This document shows, in pieces, positions 49,325-58,776 of a DNA stretch of 64,000 nucleotides. This DNA is from Pseudomonas matsuisoli (GTDB lineage: Bacteria; Pseudomonadota; Gammaproteobacteria; Pseudomonadales; Pseudomonadaceae): the NCBI RefSeq assembly GCF_014647635.1, contig NZ_BMPO01000001.1, forward strand, positions 496,001-560,000. Direction: 5' to 3'. Position numbers and translations under genes: made by a program. Positions within the stretch are counted from its first letter, which is position 1. Each line of letters begins with the position of its first letter. The notes beneath the pieces are model-generated. The model saw only the letters and a program-made list of their open reading frames with translations. It searched no databases and was not told the DNA's origin.

Positions 49325-50947
49325 TCACCCCTCATTCAAATCCACATGCCGCGTCTCGCGCAGGAACAACAAGCCCACCACGAGGCTCACCCCGGTAATC
49401 AGCACCGGATACCACAGGCCATAGAAAATGTCCCCGGTGTACACCACCAGCGCGAACGACACTGTTGGCAGCAGGCCGCCGAACCAACCGTTGCCGATGT
49501 GGTACGGCAAAGACATCGACGTGTAGCGGATGCGCGTCGGGAACAGTTCGACCATCAGCGCCGCCAGCGGTCCGTAGCACAGTGTCGCGATAAGGATCAG
49601 CGCAACGATAACGGCCACCACCATGGGCTTGTTCACGTTGTCCGGGTTGGCCTTCTCAGGGTAGCCGGCCTGCGTCGCCGCAGCATTGATGGCTGCTTGG
49701 TCGAAGCCTTCGATCTTCTGATCACCCACCGACACCACCACCCCACTTCCCGCTGCGCCGTCCGCGGTCTCGTACGGCAAGCCACGTTTGACAAGCAAGG
49801 TTTTCACCTTATCGCAGGCGCTGTCGAAGGTTGCCTTGCCCACCGGATCGAATTGGAAGGTACAGGTCGCAGGATCCGCTTGAACGGTGATCGGCGCCTG
49901 CTCACGCGCTTGATAGATCTCCGGGTTGGCGTAGTGCGTGAGCGCTTTGAACAGAGGGAAATAGCTCACCGTCGCAAGGAGCAGACCCGCCATGAGGATG
50001 GGCTTGCGCCCGACTTTGTCCGAGAGCCAGCCGAAGAAGATGAAGAACGGCGCGCCGATCACCACACTGATGATCAACAAGCTATTCGCGATCGCCGGGT
50101 CCATCTTCAGCGTTTGCGTCAGAAAGAACATAACGTAGAAATGCGCCGCATAGAACGTCACGGCCTGCCCCGCATTGATACTGAACAACGCGATCAGCAC
50201 GACCTTCAAGTTCGGCCAGTTGGTGAAGGACTCGCGAATGGGCGACTTAGCCTGTTTGCCCTCTTCCTTCATCTTAAGAAACGCTGGCGATTCGCGCATC
50301 GACATGCGGATCCACACCGAGATGCCAAGCAGGAAGATGGAGAGCAGGAACGGCAACCGCCAGCCCCACACCTCGAACTGATCTCCGGTGATCTGCCTGC
50401 AGGCGAAGATCACCAACAGTGAAAGCAGCAAGCCCGTCGTTGCCGTAGCCTGGATCCAACTCGTATGAAAGCCGCGCTTGCCTTGCGGCGCGTGCTCCGC
50501 CACATAGGTCGCGGCGCCGCCATATTCACCGCCAAGTGCCAGCCCCTGTAGCAGGCGCAGCAGAATGAGAATGATCGGTGCCGCCACGCCAATACTGGCG
50601 TAATTTGGCAGCAATCCCACGGCGAAGGTCGCGGCGCCCATCAAAATGATGGTGACGAGAAACGTGTACTTACGTCCGACCAGATCACCTAAACGGCCGA
50701 ACACCAAAGCGCCAAAGGGGCGAACGATGAATCCAGCGGCGAATGCCATCAGGGCAAAGATGAACGCGGTGGTTTCGTTCACGCCCGCGAAAAACTGCCG
50801 GCTGATGATCGCCGCAAGTGCGCCGTAGAGGAAAAAGTCATACCACTCGAAAACCGTTCCCAGCGAAGACGCGAAGATGACTTTGCGTTCCTCGCTAGGC
50901 GTTGGGGTGGCGCGATGGGCTGAAACAGGTTGGGCGTAATCGGACAT
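49325..50947 (-). CDS. MHS-family (MFS) proton symporter with a periplasmic insert
   Basis: A 540-residue metabolite:H+ symporter of the MHS branch of the major facilitator superfamily, the branch of ProP, ShiA and KgtP. It shows FEWYDFFLYGALA in TM1, the GRLGDLVGRKYT loop-2 motif, GLALGGEYGGAATYVAE, and ESPAF after TM6. About 12 helices are visible. A hydrophilic insert of about 100 residues (338-440) lies in the TM9-TM10 loop, on the periplasmic side, with two cysteines (362 and 378). The substrate is unknown. It follows the GMC oxidoreductase by 127 bp, so both may serve one substrate. Confidence 0.9.
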   Translation of the reverse strand: MSDYAQPVSAHRATPTPSEERKVIFASSLGTVFEWYDFFLYGALAAIISRQFFAGVNETTAFIFALMAFAAGFIVRPFGALVFGRLGDLVGRKYTFLVTIILMGAATFAVGLLPNYASIGVAAPIILILLRLLQGLALGGEYGGAATYVAEHAPQGKRGFHTSWIQATATTGLLLSLLVIFACRQITGDQFEVWGWRLPFLLSIFLLGISVWIRMSMRESPAFLKMKEEGKQAKSPIRESFTNWPNLKVVLIALFSINAGQAVTFYAAHFYVMFFLTQTLKMDPAIANSLLIISVVIGAPFFIFFGWLSDKVGRKPILMAGLLLATVSYFPLFKALTHYANPEIYQAREQAPITVQADPATCTFQFDPVGKATFDSACDKVKTLLVKRGLPYETADGAAGSGVVVSVGDQKIEGFDQAAINAAATQAGYPEKANPDNVNKPMVVAVIVALILIATLCYGPLAALMVELFPTRIRYTSMSLPYHIGNGWFGGLLPTVSFALVVYTGDIFYGLWYPVLITGVSLVVGLLFLRETRHVDLNEG

Positions 50948-51074
50948 CGTGGCTCTCCTGGCCTTAATTAGGCCTCAGTGGCGTGTTGTTCTTGTTGTGC
51001 GACTGCAGGGGCACCGAGTGCGAAGCGATGGTTTGGGTAGGGGCATCTCCTAGGTGGGGGCATGGAATGGAATG

Positions 51075-52742
51075 TTAGGTGACAGCGCGTTCCGCCCTTG
51101 CTGCCGTTCTTGTAGTCACAGGCGCCAGCGTCTTCGCCGCATCTTCGAGAATCAAACCTGCGGCTTTCTCGGCGACGGCCAACGTGGGCGAGCAGGTATT
51201 GCCGGACACGATGCTAGGCATGATCGACGCGTCGGCCACGCGCAGGCCCGGAATACCGTGGACCCTGAGCCGCGCATCGACCACGGCAGATCGATCACTG
51301 CCCATGCGACACGTTCCCGCGGGATGGAAGATCGTCGTCCCGATCTCGCCCGCGGCGCGGTAAAGCGCGTCTTCGTCGTCATAGCCCGGACCGGGCAAGT
51401 ATTCCTCCGGACTAAACGCGGCCAGCGCAGGCGCGGCCGCGATGCGACGCGTCAGCCGAATGGCATCGGCGGCGACCTTCAGATCATCGGGATGACTGAG
51501 GTAATTGGGCTGGATCAAGGGCGCGTCAGCTGGATCGGCCGAGCGTATCGCCACTCGACCTCGACTCGCGGGGCGAAGGTTGCAGACCGATGCAGTAAAC
51601 GCCGCGAACGGATGCAACGGTTCGCCAAAGCGATCCAGCGATAACGGCTGCACGTGGTATTCCAGGTTGGCGGATGGCTGCGAGGGGTCGGAGCGGGTGA
51701 ATGCACCCAATTGACTTGGCGCCATCGCCAGGGGACCGCTGCGATTCAGCAGGTACTGCCAGCCCATGCCGATCTTGCCCAGCAAGCTGCCCGCGATCAT
51801 GTTGAGCGTCGGCACGCCGGTCACCTTGTAGATCATCCGCAGTTGCAAGTGATCCTGAAGATTACCGCCTACCCCTTCCAAGGCGTGCCGTACGCCAACG
51901 CCGAGCGACTCGAGCAACCCTCGAGGGCCGATACCGGAGCGTTGCAATAGCGTCGGCGAACCAATCGCACCCGCGCACAGTACAATTTCGCGGCGCGCAT
52001 GAATGCTTGCCTCACCCGCACCCTTGCGTCGGATTCGAACGGCCTTGGCACGGCCATCAGCCAACTCGACGCGCAAGACTTCGGCATTGCTTTCGACGGT
52101 CAGATTGGGGCGGTGCTTCACCGGCTTGAGAAACGCCTTCGCCGCATTCCAGCGAATCCCCGCGCGCTGGTTGACCTGGAAGTAGCTGCAGCCCTCGTTA
52201 TCGCCTTCGTTAAAATCATCGACCGAAGGGATGCCATTTTGCGCTGCGGCTTCGCGGAAGGAATCCAGTAGATCCCAATGCAGCCGCTGCTTCTCGACTC
52301 GCCACTCGCCGCCGGCGCCATGTGCCTCGGATGGGCCACCATAGTGGTCTTCCATACGCTTGAACAACGGCAGCATGTCGCGCCAAGCCCAGCCCGGATT
52401 GCCTGCTGTCGCCCACAGATCGTAGTCACGGGCCTGGCCACGCATATAGATCATGCCATTGATCGACGAGCAACCACCCAGCACGCGGCCGCGTGGGTAG
52501 CCAATGGCGCGCCCGCCCAAGCCGGGTTCGACTTCGGTCTTGAAGCACCAATCGGTGCGCGGATTGCCGATACAGAACAGGTAGCCAACGGGAATGTGAA
52601 TCCACGGAAGGTTGTCGTGCCCACCGGCTTCAAGAAGAAGGACGCGTACGGAAGGATCGGCTGAGAGACGGTTGGCTAGCAAACAGCCGGCGGGCCCTGC
52701 ACCAACGATGACGTAGTCGTACGGCTCGGACACACCGGTCAT
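51075..52742 (-). CDS. GMC-family FAD oxidoreductase (alcohol/choline dehydrogenase-like)
   Basis: A 555-residue glucose-methanol-choline oxidoreductase. The FAD-binding Rossmann motif is VIVGAGPAGCLLANRLSA near residue 12, followed by VLLLEAGG. The GMC signature blocks are present: GRVLGGCSSINGMIYMRGQ and GAIGSPTLLQRSGIGP. The catalytic histidine is in IFHPAGTCRMG and a second His/Asn lies toward VSGNTCSPTLAVAEKAA. Relatives oxidise alcohols, choline or sugars; the sequence alone does not say which. The flanking MHS transporter may import the substrate. No regulator gene is adjacent. Confidence 0.9.
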   Translation of the reverse strand: MTGVSEPYDYVIVGAGPAGCLLANRLSADPSVRVLLLEAGGHDNLPWIHIPVGYLFCIGNPRTDWCFKTEVEPGLGGRAIGYPRGRVLGGCSSINGMIYMRGQARDYDLWATAGNPGWAWRDMLPLFKRMEDHYGGPSEAHGAGGEWRVEKQRLHWDLLDSFREAAAQNGIPSVDDFNEGDNEGCSYFQVNQRAGIRWNAAKAFLKPVKHRPNLTVESNAEVLRVELADGRAKAVRIRRKGAGEASIHARREIVLCAGAIGSPTLLQRSGIGPRGLLESLGVGVRHALEGVGGNLQDHLQLRMIYKVTGVPTLNMIAGSLLGKIGMGWQYLLNRSGPLAMAPSQLGAFTRSDPSQPSANLEYHVQPLSLDRFGEPLHPFAAFTASVCNLRPASRGRVAIRSADPADAPLIQPNYLSHPDDLKVAADAIRLTRRIAAAPALAAFSPEEYLPGPGYDDEDALYRAAGEIGTTIFHPAGTCRMGSDRSAVVDARLRVHGIPGLRVADASIMPSIVSGNTCSPTLAVAEKAAGLILEDAAKTLAPVTTRTAARAERAVT

Positions 52743-52864
52743 GGGGAGCCTCGCGTTATTGTTTTTATGCTCGGCTCAGACTAGCCCTAAGCGCGCGACG
52801 AGCGTCACCCGATTTTTGCTTGGTGGTTATTCATAAATGCATATATGCCCGCTAACGCGTTTTC

Positions 52865-53218
52865 GTGTTGCAATACGTCTGCGGCAAGCTGTTCGGCAAA
52901 CGCAAGATCGCTCCCAATTTGTCGCCGTCGAAAACGCTGGAAGGCTTCGTCGGTGGCGTTGCGCTATCGACCTTGATCGGCGCATCGCTCTTTTGGATCA
53001 CACCTTTCACGTTTTGGCAGGCCGGACTCATCGCCTTATGCCTGAATCTACTGGGCTTTTTGGGCGGGATCGTGATGTCGGCAATCAAGCGCGACCGCGG
53101 CGTAAAGGATTGGGGCCATATGATCGAGGGGCACGGCGGCATGCTCGATAGGCTGGACTCCGTATGCTTCGCTGCGCCAATTTTCCTGCGCATCGTTCAC
53201 TATTGGTGGGGCGTCTGA
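52865..53218 (+). pseudogene. C-terminal remnant of a second CdsA-like phosphatidate cytidylyltransferase
   Basis: The 117 codons encode the C-terminal portion of a CdsA/YnbB-type protein: SPSKTLEGFVGG, then two hydrophobic helices, and the family signature GHGGMLDRLDSVCFAAPIF. A whole gene would have roughly 300 codons, so about 60 percent of the 5' end is missing. The frame starts at a GTG without a ribosome binding site, and the upstream AT-rich sequence does not continue the family. It differs clearly from the intact cdsA at 16616-17431. Expression as a short membrane protein cannot be ruled out. Confidence 0.75.
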
Positions 53219-53231
53219 GTGGCAGGCGTCG

Positions 53232-53563
53232 TAGGGTCTGTTGACGTTTCGCTCACGGCCGCGCCGGAACCTGTTTTTGCGCGAGGCTAGGCGCGAACCG
53301 CAGGGTTTGGTGGGCCAAATCCAAGGTGAGCAACAACGCAGCGCGCAAAAACAGGTCCGTCCCGAAGGGTCGGGCCGCGTAGGTTGCGCGAGAAATGGCC
53401 TCCGTTGTCGTTGCAGGACTTGGCAAGGGAATAACCATTACCTGCGTCCTGCGCGATCTCCATGGATGGAGTGAATGCCGCGGCCCGTAGGGAACGGGCG
53501 CGGCCTAATCGGAGGCCATTTCTCGCAGCAACGCGGCTCGCGACGAAACGTCAACAGACCCTA
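53232..53563. mobile_element. 332-bp nested palindromic element (MITE-like)
   Basis: Bounded by a perfect 20-bp inverted repeat: TAGGGTCTGTTGACGTTTCG at 53232-53251 and its complement at 53544-53563. The outermost TA may be the target duplication. Inside are further perfect inverted pairs: CCTGTTTTTGCGCG (53270-53283 and 53342-53355) and GCGAGAAATGGCCTCCG (53388-53404 and 53510-53526). Smaller hairpins also occur. No open frame fits a protein. A relic of one end is at 38428-38456. It fills the gap between the truncated cdsA-like gene and the DUF533 gene. Confidence 0.75.
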
Positions 53564-53568
53564 GCCAA

Positions 53569-54270
53569 CTACCCAACTGGAGTCTGGTGAATCTGCTGTT
53601 CGAGTTCGGTTTTGAGATCCGCTGGCAGCTTCAACTGCTTGGCCAACTCGTCCAGATAGGCGCGTTCCATAAACTGTTCTTCGTCCACCATCAGCAGGCT
53701 GGCGAGGTACATTTCAGAGGCCATTTCAGGCGTTTGTGAAGCACGGGCAACGCCAGCCGGGTCGAGCGGTTTGTTCAGTTCGTTATCCAACCAAGCGCGC
53801 AGATCAGCATCCGCGGTTAGCTTGCCGAACTCTTCTTCGATCAATTGACGTTCGCGGGCATCCACGTGCCCATCGGCCTTAGCGGCGGCAATGAGAGCGA
53901 CGAGAATCGCCTGACTGTGTTGTTCGGCCTCCGCTTCGGGCAGTCGATCCAGCGTTCTTGGCTCCTGCACGGGAGCGCTTGCCTGTTTTTCTTGCCAGTT
54001 ACCGTAGGCTTTGTAAGCGAGGACGCCAAGCGCTGCGAGCCCACCGTAGGTCAATGCCTTGCCACCCATCTTGCGCCCCCGCTTGCTGCCCAGCAGCAAC
54101 CCCAGCGCACCGCCGCCGACAACCCCCTTCGAGCCACCGAGCAAACTGCCGAGTCCACTCACGAGATCACCGCCTGAGCCGGCTTTTCCGGTAGAGGGGC
54201 CGCCCGATTTCTGCTGCAGGAGCTGCTGGCCGGACTTGAGCAATTGGTCGAGCAATCCACGGGTATTCAT
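53569..54270 (-). CDS. DUF533/TerB-like inner-membrane protein (YebE type)
   Basis: A 233-residue protein. The first 100 residues are Gly/Ser-rich (GSGGDLVSGLGSLLGGSKG, then VVGGGALGLLLGSKRGRKM) with one hydrophobic segment (YGGLAALGVLAYKAYGNW). The C-terminal 120 residues form the DUF533 domain, related to TerB, with AAAKADGHVDARERQLIEE, an acidic helix typical of that family. E. coli YebE is the same type and responds to envelope stress. Its last codons come within 5 bp of the palindromic element. Function unknown. Confidence 0.88.
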   Translation of the reverse strand: MNTRGLLDQLLKSGQQLLQQKSGGPSTGKAGSGGDLVSGLGSLLGGSKGVVGGGALGLLLGSKRGRKMGGKALTYGGLAALGVLAYKAYGNWQEKQASAPVQEPRTLDRLPEAEAEQHSQAILVALIAAAKADGHVDARERQLIEEEFGKLTADADLRAWLDNELNKPLDPAGVARASQTPEMASEMYLASLLMVDEEQFMERAYLDELAKQLKLPADLKTELEQQIHQTPVG

Positions 54271-54365
54271 CGCATCACCTCCACAACTAACGGAAGACGA
54301 TGACTTTACCGACTACGTGGGCGCGTGAGGTTGCAACAAATTTCCGGATATTACCGCCGGTGCCG

Positions 54366-55115
54366 TCAGCCGCGTCGGCATTCGGCCTCGACGATCAATT
54401 GCTTCATCTCGCGCACCGCTTGCTTGAACCCAACAAATAATGCGTGCGCAACGATCGCGTGACCGATGTTGAGCTCGTGAATACCGGCGATCGAGGCAAT
54501 CGGCTGAACGTTGTGATAGTGCAAGCCATGCCCAGCATTCACGATCAGATCATGGGAGCGACCAAGGGCGACACCGTTCCGGATCCGGCCAAGTTCATGA
54601 CTTGCGTCGGCAGCTCTCTTGGCATCGGCATAACGCCCTGTGTGCAACTCGATCGCTGGTGCGCCGACGCGATACGCTGCCTCGATTTGTCGGGGATCGG
54701 GATCGATGAATAGCGACACCTCGCTACCCGCTCGCGTGAGGCGCTCGACCGCCGCGCGAATACGCGCCTCTTGCCCCACGACGTCCAGCCCGCCTTCGGT
54801 CGTCAATTCCTGACGGGTTTCTGGGACCAGGCAGACATGCTCAGGGCGCGTTCGCTCGGCGATCCCCAGCATCTCCTCGGTGACGCCTATCTCCAGGTTC
54901 ATCCGCGTCTGCAACGCCTGCTTGAACCGCTGAACATCGTGATCCTGGATGTGCCGCCGGTCTTCACGCAAATGCAGCGTAATGCCGTCGGCGCCCGCTT
55001 CCTCGGCATCCAGTGCTGCCTTCAGCGGGTCGGGATAACGCGTCCCTCGAGCCTGCCTCAGTGTGGCGACGTGATCGATATTGATCCCAAGCAACACAGC
55101 GGTCGCATCAGTCAC
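54366..55115 (-). CDS. pdxJ: Pyridoxine 5'-phosphate synthase
   Basis: PdxJ condenses 1-deoxyxylulose 5-phosphate with 3-amino-2-oxopropyl phosphate to make pyridoxine phosphate. The 249-residue TIM-barrel protein shows [20 protein letters not shown] at the N-terminus, [29 protein letters not shown] and [10 protein letters not shown], all family motifs. A GTG start at 55113-55115 is chosen: AAGGAACCTATCC stands before it and homologues begin there. It overlaps the recO stop by 8 bp. The longer open frame into recO is not used. Last gene of the lepB-rnc-era-recO-pdxJ operon. Confidence 0.96.
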   Translation of the reverse strand: MTDATAVLLGINIDHVATLRQARGTRYPDPLKAALDAEEAGADGITLHLREDRRHIQDHDVQRFKQALQTRMNLEIGVTEEMLGIAERTRPEHVCLVPETRQELTTEGGLDVVGQEARIRAAVERLTRAGSEVSLFIDPDPRQIEAAYRVGAPAIELHTGRYADAKRAADASHELGRIRNGVALGRSHDLIVNAGHGLHYHNVQPIASIAGIHELNIGHAIVAHALFVGFKQAVREMKQLIVEAECRRG

Positions 55116-55791
55116 GGATAGGTTCCTTTCGGTTGATGAAGAGTTCACGACTGATAAGAGGCTTGCCACCCAAGTGAGGCGCAAGTGCCTGGCGCATCAA
55201 TCGTTTGGCAGCCGCCAACGCCCCAGGTGATTCCCAGTCGGCTTGAGCCAGTAGGCATATGTCGCGGCCATGAAACGCTCCGGGCTCCAAGCCGCCGATG
55301 GGCTCGAGCCCGTCTTCGGTGCGAAAGCGATACAAACCCGCTGGCTGAATCGAATTGCCCTGTGTGTCGTGGGTCAACGAGAACCCATATCCCAATTCAT
55401 CGAGCAGGCGCCATTCGAATGCACGTAGCAAGGGTTGCAGCGCCCTCCCCTCCGCCAACGCAGCCAAGGTTGCCGCGTAATGCAGGTACAACGCTGGATG
55501 AGGATCGTCCGCCGGTAGCAAGCGCACGATGAGTTCGTTGAGGTACAGGCCGCTGAACAATAGATCGCCATTGAGAATATGGGGAATACCAACGGCTTCG
55601 AGGCGAGCGACGCTCTTCAACTCCGTACGTCCACGCAGTTCAATTTCAAGCGGGAGAAAAGGCCTCGCCAAGCCGCCAGCACGTCCGCGGGCGTTACGCA
55701 AAACAGCGCGACAGCGACCCTGTTCACTAAACAGGTCGACCAGTGCGCTGCTTTCCTTATAGGGGCGACTATGCAAGACGTAGGCGTGCAT
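55108..55791 (-). CDS. recO: DNA repair protein RecO
   Basis: RecO anneals strands and, with RecR, loads RecA at gaps in the RecF pathway. The 227-residue protein begins [20 protein letters not shown], with an N-terminal OB fold, followed by a helical domain ([20 protein letters not shown], then [17 protein letters not shown]). It has no zinc-binding cysteine cluster, as in many Gammaproteobacteria. It overlaps pdxJ by 8 bp and lies 81 bp after era. Confidence 0.95.
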   Translation of the reverse strand: MHAYVLHSRPYKESSALVDLFSEQGRCRAVLRNARGRAGGLARPFLPLEIELRGRTELKSVARLEAVGIPHILNGDLLFSGLYLNELIVRLLPADDPHPALYLHYAATLAALAEGRALQPLLRAFEWRLLDELGYGFSLTHDTQGNSIQPAGLYRFRTEDGLEPIGGLEPGAFHGRDICLLAQADWESPGALAAAKRLMRQALAPHLGGKPLISRELFINRKEPIRD

Positions 55792-55872
55792 GAGAAGAAC
55801 GTCGAAACGAAAGCGGGATCATCCCAGAACGAAAGGCGGCAAACCAGCTTAGGCCGCCTTCCGGTAAATCGG

Positions 55873-56778
55873 CTATTGGTCGTGATAACCGAGGGACTGC
55901 AGGGCACGCTCGTCATCCGACCAGCCGCTTTTGACTTTGACCCACAGATTGAGCATGACTTTGGTATCGAACAGCGTTTCGATGTCCTTGCGCGCGCTCT
56001 GACCGATGCTTTTAAGGCGTTCGCCTTTCTCGCCGATGATGATCTTCTTCTGACCTTCGCGCTCGACCAGAATGAGCGCATGAATGTGCAGAATGCGACC
56101 TTCCTTCTGGAAGGACTCGATTTCCACCGTCATCTGGTAGGGCAGCTCGGCGCCCAGCTGACGCATGATTTTTTCGCGCACCATTTCGGCAGCCAGGAAG
56201 CGGCTGGAACGATCGGTGATCTGATCCTCCGGATAGAAGTGCTCGCTTTCAGGCAGACGCTCCCCCACTAGACGCTCGAGGATATCGAGGTTCTGTCCAT
56301 GCAGAGCCGAGATTGGCACGATTTGCGCGTCGGCCAATTGCGAGGATAACCATTCCAGATGCGGCAAGAGCTCGGCCTTGTCTTCGAGACGGTCCGACTT
56401 ATTAACCGCGATCAAGACCGGGCAGCGTACGTGCACGAGGCGATCAAGCACCATCTGGTCTTCGTCGGTCCAGCGCGTACGATCGACCACGAATACCACG
56501 ACATCGACGTCCTTGAGCGCGGACGACGCCGTTTTGTTCATGAAACGATTCAATGCACGTTCGTTGTTCTTGTGCAGGCCCGGCGTATCGACGTACACCG
56601 CCTGGACCTCACCCTCGGTCTTGATACCGAGCATGTTGTGACGGGTTGTCTGCGGTTTGCGGGACGTAATGGCGAGCTTCTGCCCAAGAATATGATTCAG
56701 GAGCGTAGACTTGCCGACATTGGGTCGCCCGACGATAGCAACGTACCCACAGCGGGTGGTGATGGCTTCATCAGTCAT
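55873..56778 (-). CDS. era: GTPase Era
   Basis: Era is an essential GTPase that binds the 3' end of 16S rRNA during 30S assembly. The 301-residue protein has G1 [17 protein letters not shown]3 DTPGLHKN, G4 NKSDR and G5-like SAL, then a C-terminal KH domain with the rRNA-binding [13 protein letters not shown]. The start at 56776-56778 overlaps the rnc stop by 8 bp; six in-frame codons lie further upstream inside rnc. The rnc-era-recO order is usual for the group. Confidence 0.97.
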   Translation of the reverse strand: MTDEAITTRCGYVAIVGRPNVGKSTLLNHILGQKLAITSRKPQTTRHNMLGIKTEGEVQAVYVDTPGLHKNNERALNRFMNKTASSALKDVDVVVFVVDRTRWTDEDQMVLDRLVHVRCPVLIAVNKSDRLEDKAELLPHLEWLSSQLADAQIVPISALHGQNLDILERLVGERLPESEHFYPEDQITDRSSRFLAAEMVREKIMRQLGAELPYQMTVEIESFQKEGRILHIHALILVEREGQKKIIIGEKGERLKSIGQSARKDIETLFDTKVMLNLWVKVKSGWSDDERALQSLGYHDQ

Positions 56779-57460
56779 TGGCGTTTCCTGCTCCAAGTGC
56801 GGCGAGTGCGGCAGCGGCAGCTACCTGTTCGGCAATTCGGCGGCTGGCGCCATGGCCTTGCGTTTTTTCGTTCAGCAACTTCACTTCACACTCGACGAAG
56901 AACGTGCGGCAGTGGGGCTCGCCCTGGATATCGACGACCTCATACCGTGGGAGCTCACACGCCCGCGCCTGCAGCAGTTCCTGCAAACGCGTTTTGGGGT
57001 CTTTATTGGTGTCAACCAACGTCAGCCCTTCGAATTCCGTGGTCAACCACGCTAGGACTCGCTCGCGCGCCGCCGCCATACCCGCATCGAGATAGATCGC
57101 ACCGATCAATGCTTCGAGCGCGTCAGCAAGAATTGACTCGCGTCGAAAGCCCCCACTCTTAAGTTCTCCGGAACCCAGCCGCAGGTATTCGCCAAGTTCG
57201 AAGCCACGGGCTAGCGAGGCAAGCGTTTCACCTTTGACCAGACGTGCTCTCAAACGCGACAACTGCCCTTCCCTCGCTTGCGGGAAACGTTCGTAGAGAG
57301 CTTCGCCTGCGACAAAGTTCAGGACAGCATCACCCAGGAACTCGAGACGCTCGTTATTGCGCCCAGCGAAGCTACGGTGCGTCAGGGCAAGAGTCATCAA
57401 CTCCTGATCGGCAAAGGTATGACCGAGCCTACGCTCGAGACGATTCAACGGTGTATTCAC
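56771..57460 (-). CDS. rnc: Ribonuclease III
   Basis: RNase III cuts double-stranded RNA, processing rRNA precursors and regulating mRNAs. The 229-residue protein has the signature [16 protein letters not shown] in the nuclease domain, with acidic residues for Mg2+, and a second acidic region, [16 protein letters not shown]-terminal dsRNA-binding domain (TRLQELLQA, then [19 protein letters not shown]) completes it. The start overlaps the end of the DUF4845 gene by 4 bp, and the stop overlaps era. Confidence 0.97.
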   Translation of the reverse strand: MNTPLNRLERRLGHTFADQELMTLALTHRSFAGRNNERLEFLGDAVLNFVAGEALYERFPQAREGQLSRLRARLVKGETLASLARGFELGEYLRLGSGELKSGGFRRESILADALEALIGAIYLDAGMAAARERVLAWLTTEFEGLTLVDTNKDPKTRLQELLQARACELPRYEVVDIQGEPHCRTFFVECEVKLLNEKTQGHGASRRIAEQVAAAAALAALGAGNAND

Positions 57461-57834
57461 GGTATGGGGACGCGGAACTCTTTATCGAATCGTGCAACCA
57501 GGTCCAGGTTCTGGATCATCGGTTCACGTTTTTCGTAGTGTAGTTGGGCTATGAAAGTCTGGTTCTCGACTTTCACATTCAAGATATCTTTTACATTGAG
57601 GTCGCGGATGCCATTGACCTGCATGCCTTTACTGACATGCGAGTAAAAATCCGCCACGGTGGTCACGTTGGCAACACGGTCCGTCTGAACGGACGTGATG
57701 ATTTTTTCCAACGCCATGTAATCCATGTAGTGCGGCACCATTTTGAATGCCGTACTGGCCAGGAACGCAACGATGGCGAGTGCCATCAACCAGCCCAGTA
57801 GGGACAATCCGTTTTCCGACTTCGTGCACTTCAT
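57457..57834 (-). CDS. DUF4845 domain membrane protein
   Basis: A 125-residue DUF4845 protein with a single N-terminal membrane helix ([16 protein letters not shown], about residues 11-26). A small outside domain of about 90 residues follows ([17 protein letters not shown] and [19 protein letters not shown]). The helix has a pilin-like look (GLSLLGWL), but no prepilin cleavage motif was identified with confidence. It lies between lepB and rnc, overlapping rnc by 4 bp, a conserved position. Function unknown. Confidence 0.9.
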   Translation of the reverse strand: MKCTKSENGLSLLGWLMALAIVAFLASTAFKMVPHYMDYMALEKIITSVQTDRVANVTTVADFYSHVSKGMQVNGIRDLNVKDILNVKVENQTFIAQLHYEKREPMIQNLDLVARFDKEFRVPIP

Positions 57835-57916
57835 GGCGACCCTCGCACAGCACTGGCTGGAGGCCCACCGGCCACGATGGTGGCGCTAAGGCGGGCAATC
57901 CTAGGAACGATCCGTC

Positions 57917-58771
57917 TCAGTGAATGAGACCGACCCGGGAGAAATGGGGAAGATGGCTGAATTTCGGATCCGGCCAGCTCATCCATACGGCAAACGCCTT
58001 ACCAACGATATTGCGGTCCGGCACCATGCCGTGCAGCGCCTGCGGAATCGACGGATCATCCCAGAAACGGCTGTCGTTGGAGTTGTCGCGGTTGTCACCC
58101 ATCATGAAATAGTGACCCGCCGGGACTTTCCACTCTCCACCGGGCTCCATGCGATAACGCTGCATTTCGAGGCGGATAAGATGCTCGACCTCACCCAACT
58201 GCTCTTTGTAAAGACTTGCGCTACCCAGGCTTCCGGGCTCCTCTCCAACCAGTTGGCGGCTTACTGGCTGGCCGTTCACGAACAACTGCTTATCAGGCGT
58301 GTAACGAACGACGTCTCCAGGCAGCCCGACCACACGCTTGATGTAGTTGATGTTCGGGTCACTGGGATAACGAAAGACCATCACATCGCCGCGCTTTGGA
58401 TCTTCGATATCGATCACTTTCTGATCGATCACGGGGAGACGGATGCCATAGGCAAACTTGTTGACGAGGATAAAGTCCCCTACCTCCAGCGTCGGCTTCA
58501 TCGATCCGGACGGAATCTGGAAGGGCTCGACCAGAAACGAACGCAATACCAACACGATGGCGAGGACCGGGAAGAACGACTTCCCGTACTCCACCAGCAG
58601 CGGCTCTTTGTTCAGTTTGTCGACGACATTCTGGTCAGGTGTTTCCACTCGACCGTAATACGCTGCCGCCGCCGCTCTGCGCCGAGGCGCGAGCAGCACG
58701 AGATCCAGCAGCGCCAGCGCGCCACAGACGGCGACGGCAATAACCAGCAGCAACGGAAAATTGATCGACAT
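57917..58771 (-). CDS. lepB: Signal peptidase I
   Basis: LepB removes signal peptides from exported proteins at the outer face of the inner membrane. The 284-residue protein has two N-terminal membrane segments (about 4-28 and 66-80). The catalytic serine is S90 in QIPSGSMKPTL, and the catalytic lysine K145 is in NYIKRVVGLPGD. The GDNRDNSNDSRFW box lies further on. It is 5 bp after lepA, so co-transcribed. Confidence 0.97.
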   Translation of the reverse strand: MSINFPLLLVIAVAVCGALALLDLVLLAPRRRAAAAAYYGRVETPDQNVVDKLNKEPLLVEYGKSFFPVLAIVLVLRSFLVEPFQIPSGSMKPTLEVGDFILVNKFAYGIRLPVIDQKVIDIEDPKRGDVMVFRYPSDPNINYIKRVVGLPGDVVRYTPDKQLFVNGQPVSRQLVGEEPGSLGSASLYKEQLGEVEHLIRLEMQRYRMEPGGEWKVPAGHYFMMGDNRDNSNDSRFWDDPSIPQALHGMVPDRNIVGKAFAVWMSWPDPKFSHLPHFSRVGLIH

Positions 58772-58776
58772 AGAGA

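Noticed and set aside
49310-50422. 370-codon His/Arg-rich open frame on the plus strand
   Set aside because: Antisense to the MHS transporter; the odd His/Gln/Arg richness comes from reverse-reading of hydrophobic codons.
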